Shown here in pieces: positions 34,125 through 42,828 of a stretch of 64,000 bases of DNA (the stretch's first letter is position 1; every line of letters starts with the position of its first letter). The translations under genes were made by a program, and so were the position numbers. The notes under the pieces were generated by a model. That model did not search any database. It saw only the letters and a program-made list of their open reading frames with translations, and had not been told where the DNA came from. The stretch spans positions 62,001-126,000 of the forward strand of contig CAYILR010000003.1 of assembly GCA_964364175.1 (NCBI GenBank), written 5' to 3'. The stretch comes from CAYILR01 sp964364175 (lineage in GTDB: Bacteria > Bdellovibrionota > UBA1018).

Positions 34125-35681
34125 TTAAACTCCAACTTCCCTGTACAACCCAAATACATCCCGCAAAGTATCGGAAATTTCGCCCAGTGTGGCGCCGGCT
34201 TTCACTGACTGGAGAATCACCGCCTGCAAGTTCTCCTCCGACTCTGCAGCAGCTTTCAGCAAGCGCAGCGAATCCTCAGTCGCGCCCTGTGAGCGTTTGG
34301 CTCGGTAAGCTTTCACGCGCTCTACCGATGATCGTTCGAGCTCTGGGGAAATTTTCATGACCTCGGCTTTTGCGGCAGCGCCCGTTTCGGCATAGCAATT
34401 CACGCCCACCACTTGGATCTCGCCTCGATCAATGGCCTGCTGATCCGCATAGGCTGAATTTGCAATTTCGCCTTGGATGAATCCGTTTTCGATGCAACGA
34501 ACGGTGCCACCCTTTTGATCAATTTGTTCGAGATACTCCCAAGCACGTTTCTCGAGTTCATCCGTCAGTGTCTCGACAAACACGCTCCCCCCCAACGGAT
34601 CGACGGTTTGGATGACGTTTGTTTCCGAAGCAATCACTTGCTGTGTTTTCAACGCGATCCGTGCTGATTCTTCAGTGGGCAATCCCAGGGCTTCGTCCAT
34701 TGAGTTTGTATGTAATGACTGTGTACCGCCCAACACTGCCGCCATCGCTTGCAAAGCCACGCGCACGATGTTGTTCTGAGGTTGTTGCGCCGTCAGCGTG
34801 GATCCTGCCGTCTGCGAATGAAATCTCAGCATCCAGCTTTTGGGGTCCTTCGCTCCAAATCGCTCTTTCATGATCTGGGCCCAGATTCTTCGTGCCGCGC
34901 GGAACTTCGCGATCTCTTCGAAAAAATCATTGTGCACATTGAAAAAGAAAGAAAGCTGCCCCGCAAATTCATCTACTTTCAAACCTTGCTTCACTGCTGC
35001 ATCGACATACGCAATCGCGTCAGCAAAAGTGAATGCGAGTTCCTGCACAGCCGTCGATCCTGCCTCGCGAATGTGGTAGCCAGAAATGCTAATGGGATTC
35101 CATTTTGGTGTATGCTCCGCGCACCAAGCAAACATGTCCGTCGTCAATTTCAGCGCACCCACTGCTGGATAAATATAATTTCCGCGCGCGATGTACTCCT
35201 TCAATATGTCATTCTGGACAGTGCCTCGCAATTCGCTGACCTTGACTCCCTGCTCCTCCGCGATCGCAACATAGAATGCGAGCAGGATCGAAGCCGTTGC
35301 GTTGATTGTCATCGAAGTTGAAACTTTCGCTAGATCGATTCCTCGAAACAACACACGCATTTCATCTAGGTTAGAAATCGAAACCCCCACACGTCCTACT
35401 TCTCCCTTGGAGCGCGCATGGTCTGGATCGTATCCCAATTGAGTCGGCAAATCGAAAGCCACCGAAAGGCCCTTGGTTCCCTGCGACAGCAGGTAATGGT
35501 ATCGCTTGTTAGACTCCTCAGCCGTTCCAAACCCAGCGTACTGGCGCATCGTCCATAAACGGCCGCGATACATGTTTTTTTGCACGCCTCGTGTGTAAGG
35601 GTACTGGCCGGGCTCGCCTGGGCCGTACTTTTCTTGGACTTCAATTCCTGAGCGAGTATTAAATTTTTTTTCAGAGCCCAT
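34125..35681 (-). CDS. Methylmalonyl-CoA mutase, substrate-binding (N-terminal type) subunit
   Basis: 518 residues, matching the catalytic TIM-barrel part of acyl-CoA mutases: YPYTRGVQKNMYRGRLWTMR near the N-terminus, GLSVAFDLPTQLGYD, SISGYHIREAGSTAVQELAF, and QTAGSTLTAQQPQNNIVR. It lacks the about 130-residue B12-binding domain with DxHxxG, so that must come from a separate small subunit, not in this window. The reaction is (R)-methylmalonyl-CoA to succinyl-CoA. Its ATG overlaps the 3' end of the third LamG-like gene by 11 bp, which puts it in translational coupling behind the carboxylase genes. The gene is last in that operon and runs into palindromic element B. Confidence 0.92.
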   Translation of the reverse strand: MGSEKKFNTRSGIEVQEKYGPGEPGQYPYTRGVQKNMYRGRLWTMRQYAGFGTAEESNKRYHYLLSQGTKGLSVAFDLPTQLGYDPDHARSKGEVGRVGVSISNLDEMRVLFRGIDLAKVSTSMTINATASILLAFYVAIAEEQGVKVSELRGTVQNDILKEYIARGNYIYPAVGALKLTTDMFAWCAEHTPKWNPISISGYHIREAGSTAVQELAFTFADAIAYVDAAVKQGLKVDEFAGQLSFFFNVHNDFFEEIAKFRAARRIWAQIMKERFGAKDPKSWMLRFHSQTAGSTLTAQQPQNNIVRVALQAMAAVLGGTQSLHTNSMDEALGLPTEESARIALKTQQVIASETNVIQTVDPLGGSVFVETLTDELEKRAWEYLEQIDQKGGTVRCIENGFIQGEIANSAYADQQAIDRGEIQVVGVNCYAETGAAAKAEVMKISPELERSSVERVKAYRAKRSQGATEDSLRLLKAAAESEENLQAVILQSVKAGATLGEISDTLRDVFGLYREVGV

Positions 35682-36564
35682 ATTTATTTCTAAAGTAAGT
35701 ATTAATCAAATCAATTTCAGATTGACTCAACAGTCGGGTCCAAATCAATACTTCTGAAATGTATCCGTTCATATAATTTGAGCCGTCATACCCCAACATA
35801 AAATCTCCTGACAAATTAATAGAACTACCCACTGAAGTCGTCGACTGAGCTCCTAAACCAGAAATATCCAGCGTCAAGTTCGTGCTTGTGCTGTCCCAAG
35901 TCGTTCTAAAAATGTGAAAATTCGAATCTAAATTAATGGTTGGAACCGCATAACTTGCTCCCCTACAAAGTCCGGCTTGCGTGAACGTCGTAGCTCCTCC
36001 TAGAAACATCGAATCATAAGTCGCACAGGTAATATTAGCGGGAAAATTCGAATTCATCCAATAAATGCCAGTACCCGCTAACTGGCTTTTTGCAATCACG
36101 AACGACGTAAAACCAGTCACAGTCGTACTCAAACCCGAGGCAGCCTGAGCAACAAATTTATCGATTGCAGCATCAAAGTGAACAGCCGGCGTAGAATTTG
36201 GGCCCGCAGAAGTATAGTAAACAGGAGTACTCACAGGAGTCAGAGCACCCAACGAAGAATCGACAGCATTATTCCATGCCAGTGTAATCGTCTGTCCATA
36301 GTCCATACCCTGAGTTCCAAAGTACTCAGCACGATACCACGCCACCAAACCAGAAATTTGATTGGGACTAAACGGAAGCGCACTACTTGCAGAAGGAGCT
36401 GGAGTGACCGTAGGCGATGTAGACACAGATGCCTTCGGCGAAGAAATCGTCTTATCCGTATCCAACCCTTTTCCGCACCGATTGAGCGCAATTGGCGTAA
36501 CCACAATAGATGCTGCAATCAACCCCACTAGGGCATTTCTTTTTTTTAGTATTTTATCCTTCAT
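35671..36564 (-). CDS. Exported LamG/concanavalin-like protein, paralog 3
   Basis: 297 residues. A basic N-terminus and hydrophobic segment (ALVGLIAASIVVTPIAL) lead into NRCGKGLDTDKT, a motif shared with the next two genes, then a Ser/Pro-rich linker. The rest has the look of a LamG-like jelly-roll domain (ISGLVAWYRAEYF, VHFDAAIDKFVAQ, LSGDFMLGYDGSNYMNGYI) ending in EVLIWTRLLSQSEI and YFRNKYGL. LamG domains usually bind sugars or proteins. The Cys in RCGKGLD may allow lipidation or a disulfide, but the lipobox is poor. Its last codons overlap the mutase start. Confidence 0.7.
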   Translation of the reverse strand: MKDKILKKRNALVGLIAASIVVTPIALNRCGKGLDTDKTISSPKASVSTSPTVTPAPSASSALPFSPNQISGLVAWYRAEYFGTQGMDYGQTITLAWNNAVDSSLGALTPVSTPVYYTSAGPNSTPAVHFDAAIDKFVAQAASGLSTTVTGFTSFVIAKSQLAGTGIYWMNSNFPANITCATYDSMFLGGATTFTQAGLCRGASYAVPTINLDSNFHIFRTTWDSTSTNLTLDISGLGAQSTTSVGSSINLSGDFMLGYDGSNYMNGYISEVLIWTRLLSQSEIDLINTYFRNKYGL

Positions 36565-36585
36565 CTTAAATCACTTTGACTCGGT

Positions 36586-37512
36586 CTACAGTCCATACTT
36601 ATCTCTAAAATAAGTGTTCATCGTGTTGATCTCCGATTGGTCCAACGTTCTCAACCAAATCAGCACCTCTGCAATATCTCCGTTCATCGTATTTGAGCCG
36701 TCAAAGCCAACGATAAAGTCCCCCGACAAATTCACTGGACCGGGATTGGTAACAATCGACTGAGCACTCGATCCCGAAACTTCAAGCACAAGGTAGGTAC
36801 TCGAATTCTCCCAAGTCACCTTAAAAAGATGAAATCCATTATCCAAATTAATAGTCGGACTATTGAAATTTACAGCTCTGCAATAACCTGCTCGTATTAA
36901 TGTTGTACCCCCTCCTAATATCATCGAATCATCAGTAGGAAGAGCAATTGCTGGGCCACCTGGAAACAAAGAGCTCATCCAATAAAGACCGCTTCCTGTT
37001 CCTACAGCATTTTTTGCAACAACATATCCTGTAAAACCAGTCACAGATGTACTTAGGCCAGACGCATTTTGAGACGTAAATTTATCGGGACCGGCGCTAT
37101 TGAACCGAACAGCAGGTTTTTGGTTCGGACCACTCGACTGATAAAACGTGGGATTCCCTGACGCGATGAGAGCCCCTAGAGTAGAACTAGCGGCATTTGG
37201 CCAAGTAGCACCTGCCAGAGATGCTCCATCCTGAACCGCATGCTCTGCAAAATATTCAGCTCTAAACCATGCCACCAGCCCAGGAATTTTCGTCGGATTA
37301 AACGGGCTCTCGACACTGACCGAAGGTGTCGGGGTCACTGATGGTTTAACGGACACAGTCGTCGATGGCGAAGTCAGCGTCTTGTCTGTATCCAACCCTT
37401 TTCCACATCGATTCAACGCAAGAGGAGTCACTGCAACCACCAAGGCAATCATCCCCACCAAAGCATTTCGCTTCTGCAAAACCTTGCTGCGGATTTTCTG
37501 CATCTTCGTCAT
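36586..37512 (-). CDS. Exported LamG/concanavalin-like protein, paralog 2
   Basis: 308 residues, clearly related to its neighbours: ALVGMIALVVAVTPLALNRC, GKGLDTDKTLTSP, a Ser/Pro/Val linker, PTKIPGLVAWFRAEYFAEH, and the end IAEVLIWLRTLDQSEINTMN then YFRDKYGL. Closer to paralog 3 than to paralog 1, so at least two duplication steps. Its start overlaps the stop of paralog 1 (ATGA at 37509-37512), and 21 bp separate it from paralog 3. Exported or membrane-anchored by the N-terminal helix; ligand unknown. Confidence 0.7.
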   Translation of the reverse strand: MTKMQKIRSKVLQKRNALVGMIALVVAVTPLALNRCGKGLDTDKTLTSPSTTVSVKPSVTPTPSVSVESPFNPTKIPGLVAWFRAEYFAEHAVQDGASLAGATWPNAASSTLGALIASGNPTFYQSSGPNQKPAVRFNSAGPDKFTSQNASGLSTSVTGFTGYVVAKNAVGTGSGLYWMSSLFPGGPAIALPTDDSMILGGGTTLIRAGYCRAVNFNSPTINLDNGFHLFKVTWENSSTYLVLEVSGSSAQSIVTNPGPVNLSGDFIVGFDGSNTMNGDIAEVLIWLRTLDQSEINTMNTYFRDKYGL

Positions 37513-38402
37513 AGCGCGTATTTTTTCTTGAGATAGTCGAGCACGTAGTTTTGCTCACCCCAATCCAATGCCCTCGGGTACGCGATCAATTCAGCAATAT
37601 CTCCAGTCAAAGCAGAACTATAATCCCACCCCAAATACACTGCTCCAGACAAATCCAATGGACCTGCGATTCCACTGGCTATCGTACCTGATGGACCTCC
37701 GTAGATTGACGCATATAACTCAGTGCCTGACGATAATGGATTCCATACGCCGATAAAAATATGAAAATTAGCATCCGTCACTAAACCAGGCATTGCAGTA
37801 AAATTAGCCGGAGCTGCCTCACTCACCTCAGTTTCAATAGCACCAGTGGCTCCTGTAAATCGAAAAAAATCTGTCGAATTCGCTGTCAAGGCAACCCCGC
37901 CTGCAACACCAAAAAAAGCTCCCGGACCTGCATTCTTTTTTCCAACAACAAACAAAGTCACACCCGGAGCAGCACTGCTAAATCCCGCCGTTCCGGTATT
38001 TGCGAAATAAGTACCATTCAAAGAAACACAAGGCCGAGCATTCGGCGCAGAAGCAGAACGGTAATTGATCGCTGCTGTATTCGCCGCTACCACAGGAGTG
38101 CCATCCCCAGTCGCAGCATTCGGCCATCCGATTCCCACACCGATAGTTTGTCCATCCGTATACCCCTGCCCACCAAAATACTCCGCTTTGTACCAGAGTC
38201 TCAAATTGGCAACTTTATCCGGACTCGCATCCGTAGGCAGGACACTATACGAGGGAGTAACATTCGGCCCATTACTCTTGGCCCCTGCATAACCCACCTT
38301 CAACGTCTTATCCGTATCCAAACCCGCCCCACACCGCTGCATCGCCAACGGCGCCGACACTACCAAAACCGCCACCAGAAAAAACAAACTCTGCTTTCTC
38401 AT
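37509..38402 (-). CDS. Exported LamG/concanavalin-like protein, paralog 1
   Basis: 297 residues, the most divergent of the three. N-terminal helix (SLFFLVAVLVVSAPLAM) followed by QRCGAGLDTDKTLKVGYAG, then ANLRLWYKAEYFGGQG, and a jelly-roll-like domain with LDLSGAVYLGWDYSSALTGD, ending AELIAYPRALDWGEQNYVLD then YLKKKYAL. It is 29 bp downstream of the biotin-carrier gene and overlaps paralog 2 by four bases, so it is the first of the embedded trio within the propionate operon. Confidence 0.7.
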   Translation of the reverse strand: MRKQSLFFLVAVLVVSAPLAMQRCGAGLDTDKTLKVGYAGAKSNGPNVTPSYSVLPTDASPDKVANLRLWYKAEYFGGQGYTDGQTIGVGIGWPNAATGDGTPVVAANTAAINYRSASAPNARPCVSLNGTYFANTGTAGFSSAAPGVTLFVVGKKNAGPGAFFGVAGGVALTANSTDFFRFTGATGAIETEVSEAAPANFTAMPGLVTDANFHIFIGVWNPLSSGTELYASIYGGPSGTIASGIAGPLDLSGAVYLGWDYSSALTGDIAELIAYPRALDWGEQNYVLDYLKKKYAL

Positions 38403-38431
38403 TTTTCTCTCACCTCGTCCGAACCCAAAAT

Positions 38432-38977
38432 CTATTCCAAAATCAACAGATCTGCCCCGCTATCCACAGCCTGCCCTTCGACAACTTTTACTTCCTTCAC
38501 ACGGCCCATTCCTAGAGCACGGATCTCATTCTCCATCTTCATGGCTTCCATGACAATCAAAGGTTGGTCTTTTTGAATTTCCTGCCCGACTTTGACCATC
38601 ACACGCACGATTTTCCCAGGCATCTGCGCACGGACTCGCGTGCCCTTTTTCTTCTGCTGCGATTGTTGAGCAGCACCCGCCTCAGCCTCACCCGCATTCA
38701 TCCAACGCAAATCGCGCCAAACCCGACTTCCCACCCGCTCCGTCAATGTCACGGTCGGTACACCATCATCATTTCGTTCGCGCATCCAATTCAAAACCTG
38801 CACTCCGCTCGGTAGCTCAACCAAAATTCCTTCACCGTCGCGCTTCCAGCTAATCGTCCAAGGGCCTTGACCATCCACCATCACCGAAGCATGGCCTTCA
38901 TTGCCCTGAGGAATACTCAGCCACTCGATCCGCTGAGATCCCACTTGCCCGCTCCATTTTGCCGAGACAGAATTCAT
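38432..38977 (-). CDS. Biotin carboxyl carrier subunit of acyl-CoA carboxylase
   Basis: 181 residues. The C-terminal biotinyl/lipoyl domain (about residues 110-181) has the biotin attachment site VMEAMKMENEI, with Lys as the modified residue, and is preceded by a basic linker (QSQQKKKGTRVRAQMPGKI). The N-terminal 100 residues form a beta-rich domain like the C-terminal part of pyruvate or propionyl-CoA carboxylase carrier segments. It carries carboxybiotin from the biotin carboxylase to the CoA carboxyltransferase. It overlaps the biotin carboxylase gene by four bases (ATGA). Confidence 0.9.
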   Translation of the reverse strand: MNSVSAKWSGQVGSQRIEWLSIPQGNEGHASVMVDGQGPWTISWKRDGEGILVELPSGVQVLNWMRERNDDGVPTVTLTERVGSRVWRDLRWMNAGEAEAGAAQQSQQKKKGTRVRAQMPGKIVRVMVKVGQEIQKDQPLIVMEAMKMENEIRALGMGRVKEVKVVEGQAVDSGADLLILE

Positions 38978-40515
38978 GTGCGTGTGATCCCTTCTTGTCG
39001 AGCGCGAGCGGCCCAGCCAGAAACAGAATTGGGTGCCACAGCCACAGAAGATCCGTTCAAGTGAGCCTTGTCTATAGTTTGAACCAACGCAGCCACCAAC
39101 GCCATCTCACGAGAAGGCGGGGTTGGATCATCACGCGTTAAATCCGGATGGTTCGCAATCAGATCAGTGGTCGTATCACCACCTCTCACCACCTCGTTGC
39201 GAACGAGTTTCTGCAAAAACGAAAGATTCGTCCGCAGCGAACCTTTTCGAAACCCTTGTTCATCGCGCGGAGATTCCACTCGAACCTCATCTAAAGCCAC
39301 ACGCAAGCGATCCACTGCCGCATCCCGCGTCTGCCCCCAAACCGAAACCTTGGCGATCATTGGGTCATAGTGAAGGCTCACCTCACCCGGTCCGGTAAAA
39401 GCCGTATCCACTCGCACAAAAGGCCCCGATGGAAACGCAATGCGCCCAATCGGTCCAGGTGCCGGCAAAAATGTTTTGGGATCCTCTGCGTACAATCGCA
39501 CCTCGATCGCGCTTCCTCGACGTTCCGGCACCGCTGGCAACTTCATCTCACCACACGCCAAAAGCAACTGCCAAGCAACGAGATCCACACCCGTCACCCA
39601 CTCCGTCACCGGGTGTTCGACTTGCAACCGAGTATTCATTTCAAGGAAATAAAAATTCCCCTGACCATCGACAATGAACTCAAAAGTTCCAGCTCCAGCG
39701 TACTTCACATGACAGGCCACACGAACAGCGGCCTCTGACATTTTTTCACGCGTCTTTGGATGTTTTTCCAAAATTGGAGAAGGCGATTCTTCCCAAACTT
39801 TTTGGTGCCGACGCTGAATCGAACACTCGCGCTCACCCAGGTGAATCGCACCGCCCTTGCCATCCCCAAAAACCTGAATTTCTACATGATGAGGCTGTAA
39901 AATGAATTTCTCGACATACATCGATCCATCCCCGAATGCTCCGAGCGCCTCCCGCGAAGCGCCCTCAAATGCCGAAGCAATTTCGGACTCAGCATCTACA
40001 CGCCTCATCCCTTTACCACCGCCGCCTGCCGCCGCCTTGAGCAAAACAGGATAGCCAATTTCCTTCGCCACGCGAGCCGCCTCGGTCCCATCCTTCACTG
40101 CGCCCTTGCTTCCAGGAACACCGGGAACCTTCAAAGCACTGATCGTTTCACGCGCGCGGATTTTATCTCCCATCACGCGCATGCTATCCGCCGATGGCCC
40201 GACAAAAATCAACCCAGCCTTCTCGCAGGCTTCCACAAAATGTGCACGCTCCGACAAAAATCCATATCCGGGATGAACATACTTCGCGCCCGTCTTGCGA
40301 GCCGCTGCGATCACTTTCTCCACGTTGAGATAGCTATCCTTAGGAGCCGCCCCCCCGATCCAAACCGATTGATCACAATGCCAAGGGTGCTCCGCCCATC
40401 GATCGGCGTCAGAATAAAGCCCCACTGTAGAAAATCCCAAAGCCTTGCAAGTTCGCGCGATGCGGATCGCAATTTCACCGCGATTCGCAATCAGGACTCC
40501 GCCTCGATTCTTCAT
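38974..40515 (-). CDS. Biotin carboxylase subunit of acyl-CoA (probably propionyl-CoA) carboxylase
   Basis: 513 residues. N-terminal domain opens VLIANRGEIAIRIARTCKAL; the ATP-grasp fold has KAAAGGGGKGMRRV (glycine-rich loop) and HLGERECSIQRRHQKVWEE, and MNTRLQVEHPVTEWVTG carries conserved active-site residues. A C-terminal about 65-residue part exceeds the classical AccC length (about 450). It carboxylates biotin with bicarbonate and ATP. The neighbouring mutase argues for propionyl-CoA as substrate of the complex; acetyl-CoA or another acyl-CoA cannot be excluded from sequence. It overlaps pccB by four bases. Confidence 0.92.
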   Translation of the reverse strand: MKNRGGVLIANRGEIAIRIARTCKALGFSTVGLYSDADRWAEHPWHCDQSVWIGGAAPKDSYLNVEKVIAAARKTGAKYVHPGYGFLSERAHFVEACEKAGLIFVGPSADSMRVMGDKIRARETISALKVPGVPGSKGAVKDGTEAARVAKEIGYPVLLKAAAGGGGKGMRRVDAESEIASAFEGASREALGAFGDGSMYVEKFILQPHHVEIQVFGDGKGGAIHLGERECSIQRRHQKVWEESPSPILEKHPKTREKMSEAAVRVACHVKYAGAGTFEFIVDGQGNFYFLEMNTRLQVEHPVTEWVTGVDLVAWQLLLACGEMKLPAVPERRGSAIEVRLYAEDPKTFLPAPGPIGRIAFPSGPFVRVDTAFTGPGEVSLHYDPMIAKVSVWGQTRDAAVDRLRVALDEVRVESPRDEQGFRKGSLRTNLSFLQKLVRNEVVRGGDTTTDLIANHPDLTRDDPTPPSREMALVAALVQTIDKAHLNGSSVAVAPNSVSGWAARARQEGITRT

Positions 40516-42071
40516 AGCGGAATATTCCCGTGTTTCCGGGGAGGAGTTTTCTCGCGTTTACCCTCCACCGCTTTCAATCCCTGAATCAGCTGACGACGCG
40601 TCTCCTCGGGAACAATGATCTCATCCACAAACCCTAGCTCAGCCGCCTTGTAGGGATTCGCAAAAGTGCTACGGTACAACTCCACCAAGCGGGCTCTCTC
40701 CTCAACCACGCGCCCCGCTTTCTCAGCTGCCAAAATTTCTTTTCTATAAAGAATGTTGATCGCACCCTCGGGGCCCATCACTGCGATCTCCGCAGTAGGA
40801 TATACGAAATTAAGATCCGCGCGAATATGCTTCGATGCCATCACGTCGTACGCACCGCCATAGGCCTTGCGTGTGATCACGGTCAGCTTCGGCACCGTGG
40901 CTTCCGCAAATGCGTACAGCAATTTCGCACCATGCTTGATGATCCCGCCGTGCTCCTGCTTCGTTCCCGGCAAAAATCCTGGTACATCAACAAACGTAAT
41001 CAGCGGAATATTAAATGAATCACAGAACCGCACAAAACGAGCTGCCTTTACCGACGCTGCAATGTCCAAGCATCCCGCCAGGTGATCCGGTTGATTGCCC
41101 ACAATTCCAACGACGCGTCCATCCAGTCGCGCATAGCCAATAACGATATTGCGCGCATAGGCCTCCTGCACTTCCAGAAATCGTCCATCATCCACGACAT
41201 CCGCAATAATCCGCCGCATATCGTAGGGTTTGTTGGACGAATCCGGCAGAATTTTTGGAATTTCCAAACACTGCCGATCTGGTGAATCTGCAGGTTGAGT
41301 CCGTGGAGCCAAATCCAAATTATTCGAGGGCAAAAATCCGATCAGTTCCCGAACCGCTTCGAGACAGCTGCGCTCGTCGGGGCGAACCATATGTGTAACA
41401 CCACTTTTTTCCGCATGTGCATCCGCACCACCCAATGCTTCCTTCGTCACATCCTCGTGCGTGACGGTTTTGATCACATCCGGCCCCGTTACAAACATGT
41501 ACGAAGTATTTTCAACCATGAAAATAAAATCCGTCATCGCAGGACTGTAAACCGCACCCCCCGCACAAGGTCCCAGAATCACGCTGATCTGTGGAATCAC
41601 TCCGCTCGCTTGAACATTCCGCCAAAAAATCTCAGCATATCCACCGAGACTCTCCACGCCCTCTTGAATCCGCGCACCGCCCGAATCGTTCAGCCCAATG
41701 ATGGGACAACCCGCCTTCAAAGCCAGGTCCATCACCTTGCAAATTTTAGATGCATGAGCCCCCGAGAGAGAACCCCCAAAAACCGTGAAGTCCTGGGAGA
41801 AAACATACATCGTACGGCCCTGAATCGTTCCGTATCCCGTGACCACACCATCGCTCAGGAATTTCTGATCCTGCATCCCGAAATCCGTGCAGCGATGAGT
41901 GACATATTTATCTAATTCCACGAAACTGCCCGGATCGAGCAGGAGATTCACTCGCTCACGCGCCGTCAACTTTCCGGCGGCGTGTTGCTTCGCAATTCGA
42001 TCTTCACCACCCCCGAGCTCCGAAAGACGTTCCTTTTCGGCCAGCTGCTGGAGCTTTTCCTGATAGTTCAT
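40512..42071 (-). CDS. pccB: Acyl-CoA (probably propionyl-CoA) carboxylase beta subunit
   Basis: 519 residues of the carboxyltransferase family. GKLTARERVNLLLDPGSF near the start, GLNDSGGARIQEGVESLGGY (acyl-CoA oxyanion hole), ILGPCAGGAVYSPA, and FVDVPGFLPGTKQEHGGI with RKAYGGAYDVM (carboxybiotin site) are all typical of PCC-beta and acyl-CoA carboxylase beta. It transfers CO2 from carboxybiotin to propionyl-CoA to form methylmalonyl-CoA. First gene of the operon pccB, biotin carboxylase, biotin carrier, three LamG paralogs, mutase. It is divergent from the outer-membrane-like gene with 64 bp between. Confidence 0.92.
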   Translation of the reverse strand: MNYQEKLQQLAEKERLSELGGGEDRIAKQHAAGKLTARERVNLLLDPGSFVELDKYVTHRCTDFGMQDQKFLSDGVVTGYGTIQGRTMYVFSQDFTVFGGSLSGAHASKICKVMDLALKAGCPIIGLNDSGGARIQEGVESLGGYAEIFWRNVQASGVIPQISVILGPCAGGAVYSPAMTDFIFMVENTSYMFVTGPDVIKTVTHEDVTKEALGGADAHAEKSGVTHMVRPDERSCLEAVRELIGFLPSNNLDLAPRTQPADSPDRQCLEIPKILPDSSNKPYDMRRIIADVVDDGRFLEVQEAYARNIVIGYARLDGRVVGIVGNQPDHLAGCLDIAASVKAARFVRFCDSFNIPLITFVDVPGFLPGTKQEHGGIIKHGAKLLYAFAEATVPKLTVITRKAYGGAYDVMASKHIRADLNFVYPTAEIAVMGPEGAINILYRKEILAAEKAGRVVEERARLVELYRSTFANPYKAAELGFVDEIIVPEETRRQLIQGLKAVEGKREKTPPRKHGNIPL

Positions 42072-42135
42072 TTATTTTGGATACTCGAATCCTAGATCAA
42101 AGTCAGCAATAGAGTTACCCTAAGATGGAGGACTA

Positions 42136-42828
42136 TTGAGACTGAGACGCTACATCCGGGTCGCTGTCATGGGGTGGTTTTTATTTTTAGTGGGAACTGC
42201 GCAAGCAGGTGGGCCGGGGTTCGTGGAAACAGGCTTGGGTATCGATCAAATGATCGGCGGAAAACCCTACTTCGAAGACGCTCCTGGAGTCTCGGGTTTC
42301 GGCAGCCAGCTCAGTCTCGCAATTGGACTCGACACCAGCCACTGGTACCGAAGACCCAAGCCAATTTGGGTTCATTTTGGAGTCTGGGCGCAACTGGATA
42401 TGATGAGCAACGCGCTCAGTAACGGTACACTGAACTCACTCAACTTTGGCGCCCTCTATCCCTTCGCTCGCGTTCATGTGAAACAGGTTTTTCTCACCGT
42501 CGGCGGCTCACCTTTCCTATTCTCGTCCGAAGGGGTAGACGCCAGCTTGACAGGCATGAAAATGAAAACCAGCTTTATCGGACTCCTGGTTCAAGCCGGA
42601 TACGAATGGGAAATCACACCCGAAGTTTCCATGCTGTTCGCTGGACAAAACCAAACCGCGTTCCGAGGCAAAGCCGGACCCAGTCCATCCGCTCTCTACG
42701 CAGCCACGCTTTCCTTCCGATTTTTCCTATTCCCCGATTCCAGCTGGAAACGCCGCCGCCGCTACTATGGCGAGGACGAAGATCCATACCCAGGATGGCG
42801 TTACCCCTACGGATGGCCGTTGCACTAG
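42136..42828 (+). CDS. Exported protein, possible small outer-membrane beta-barrel
   Basis: 230 residues. The start is a TTG at 42136, selected because GGAGGA lies four bases upstream and the reading begins a full signal peptide (YIRVAVMGWFLFLVGTAQA). The mature part has strands with alternating hydrophobic residues (LSLAIGLDTSHWYRR, VHFGVWAQLDMMSNA, LYAATLSFRFFLFP), suggesting a beta-barrel or a beta-sandwich. A basic/aromatic tail (KRRRRYYGEDEDPYPGWRY) follows. No family recognised. It ends in TAG exactly at the outer tip of palindromic element C. Confidence 0.6.
   Translation: MRLRRYIRVAVMGWFLFLVGTAQAGGPGFVETGLGIDQMIGGKPYFEDAPGVSGFGSQLSLAIGLDTSHWYRRPKPIWVHFGVWAQLDMMSNALSNGTLNSLNFGALYPFARVHVKQVFLTVGGSPFLFSSEGVDASLTGMKMKTSFIGLLVQAGYEWEITPEVSMLFAGQNQTAFRGKAGPSPSALYAATLSFRFFLFPDSSWKRRRRYYGEDEDPYPGWRYPYGWPLH

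Noticed and set aside
41295..41915. Plus-strand open frame (206 residues) opposite pccB
   Set aside because: Antisense to a conserved enzyme gene and without features of its own.
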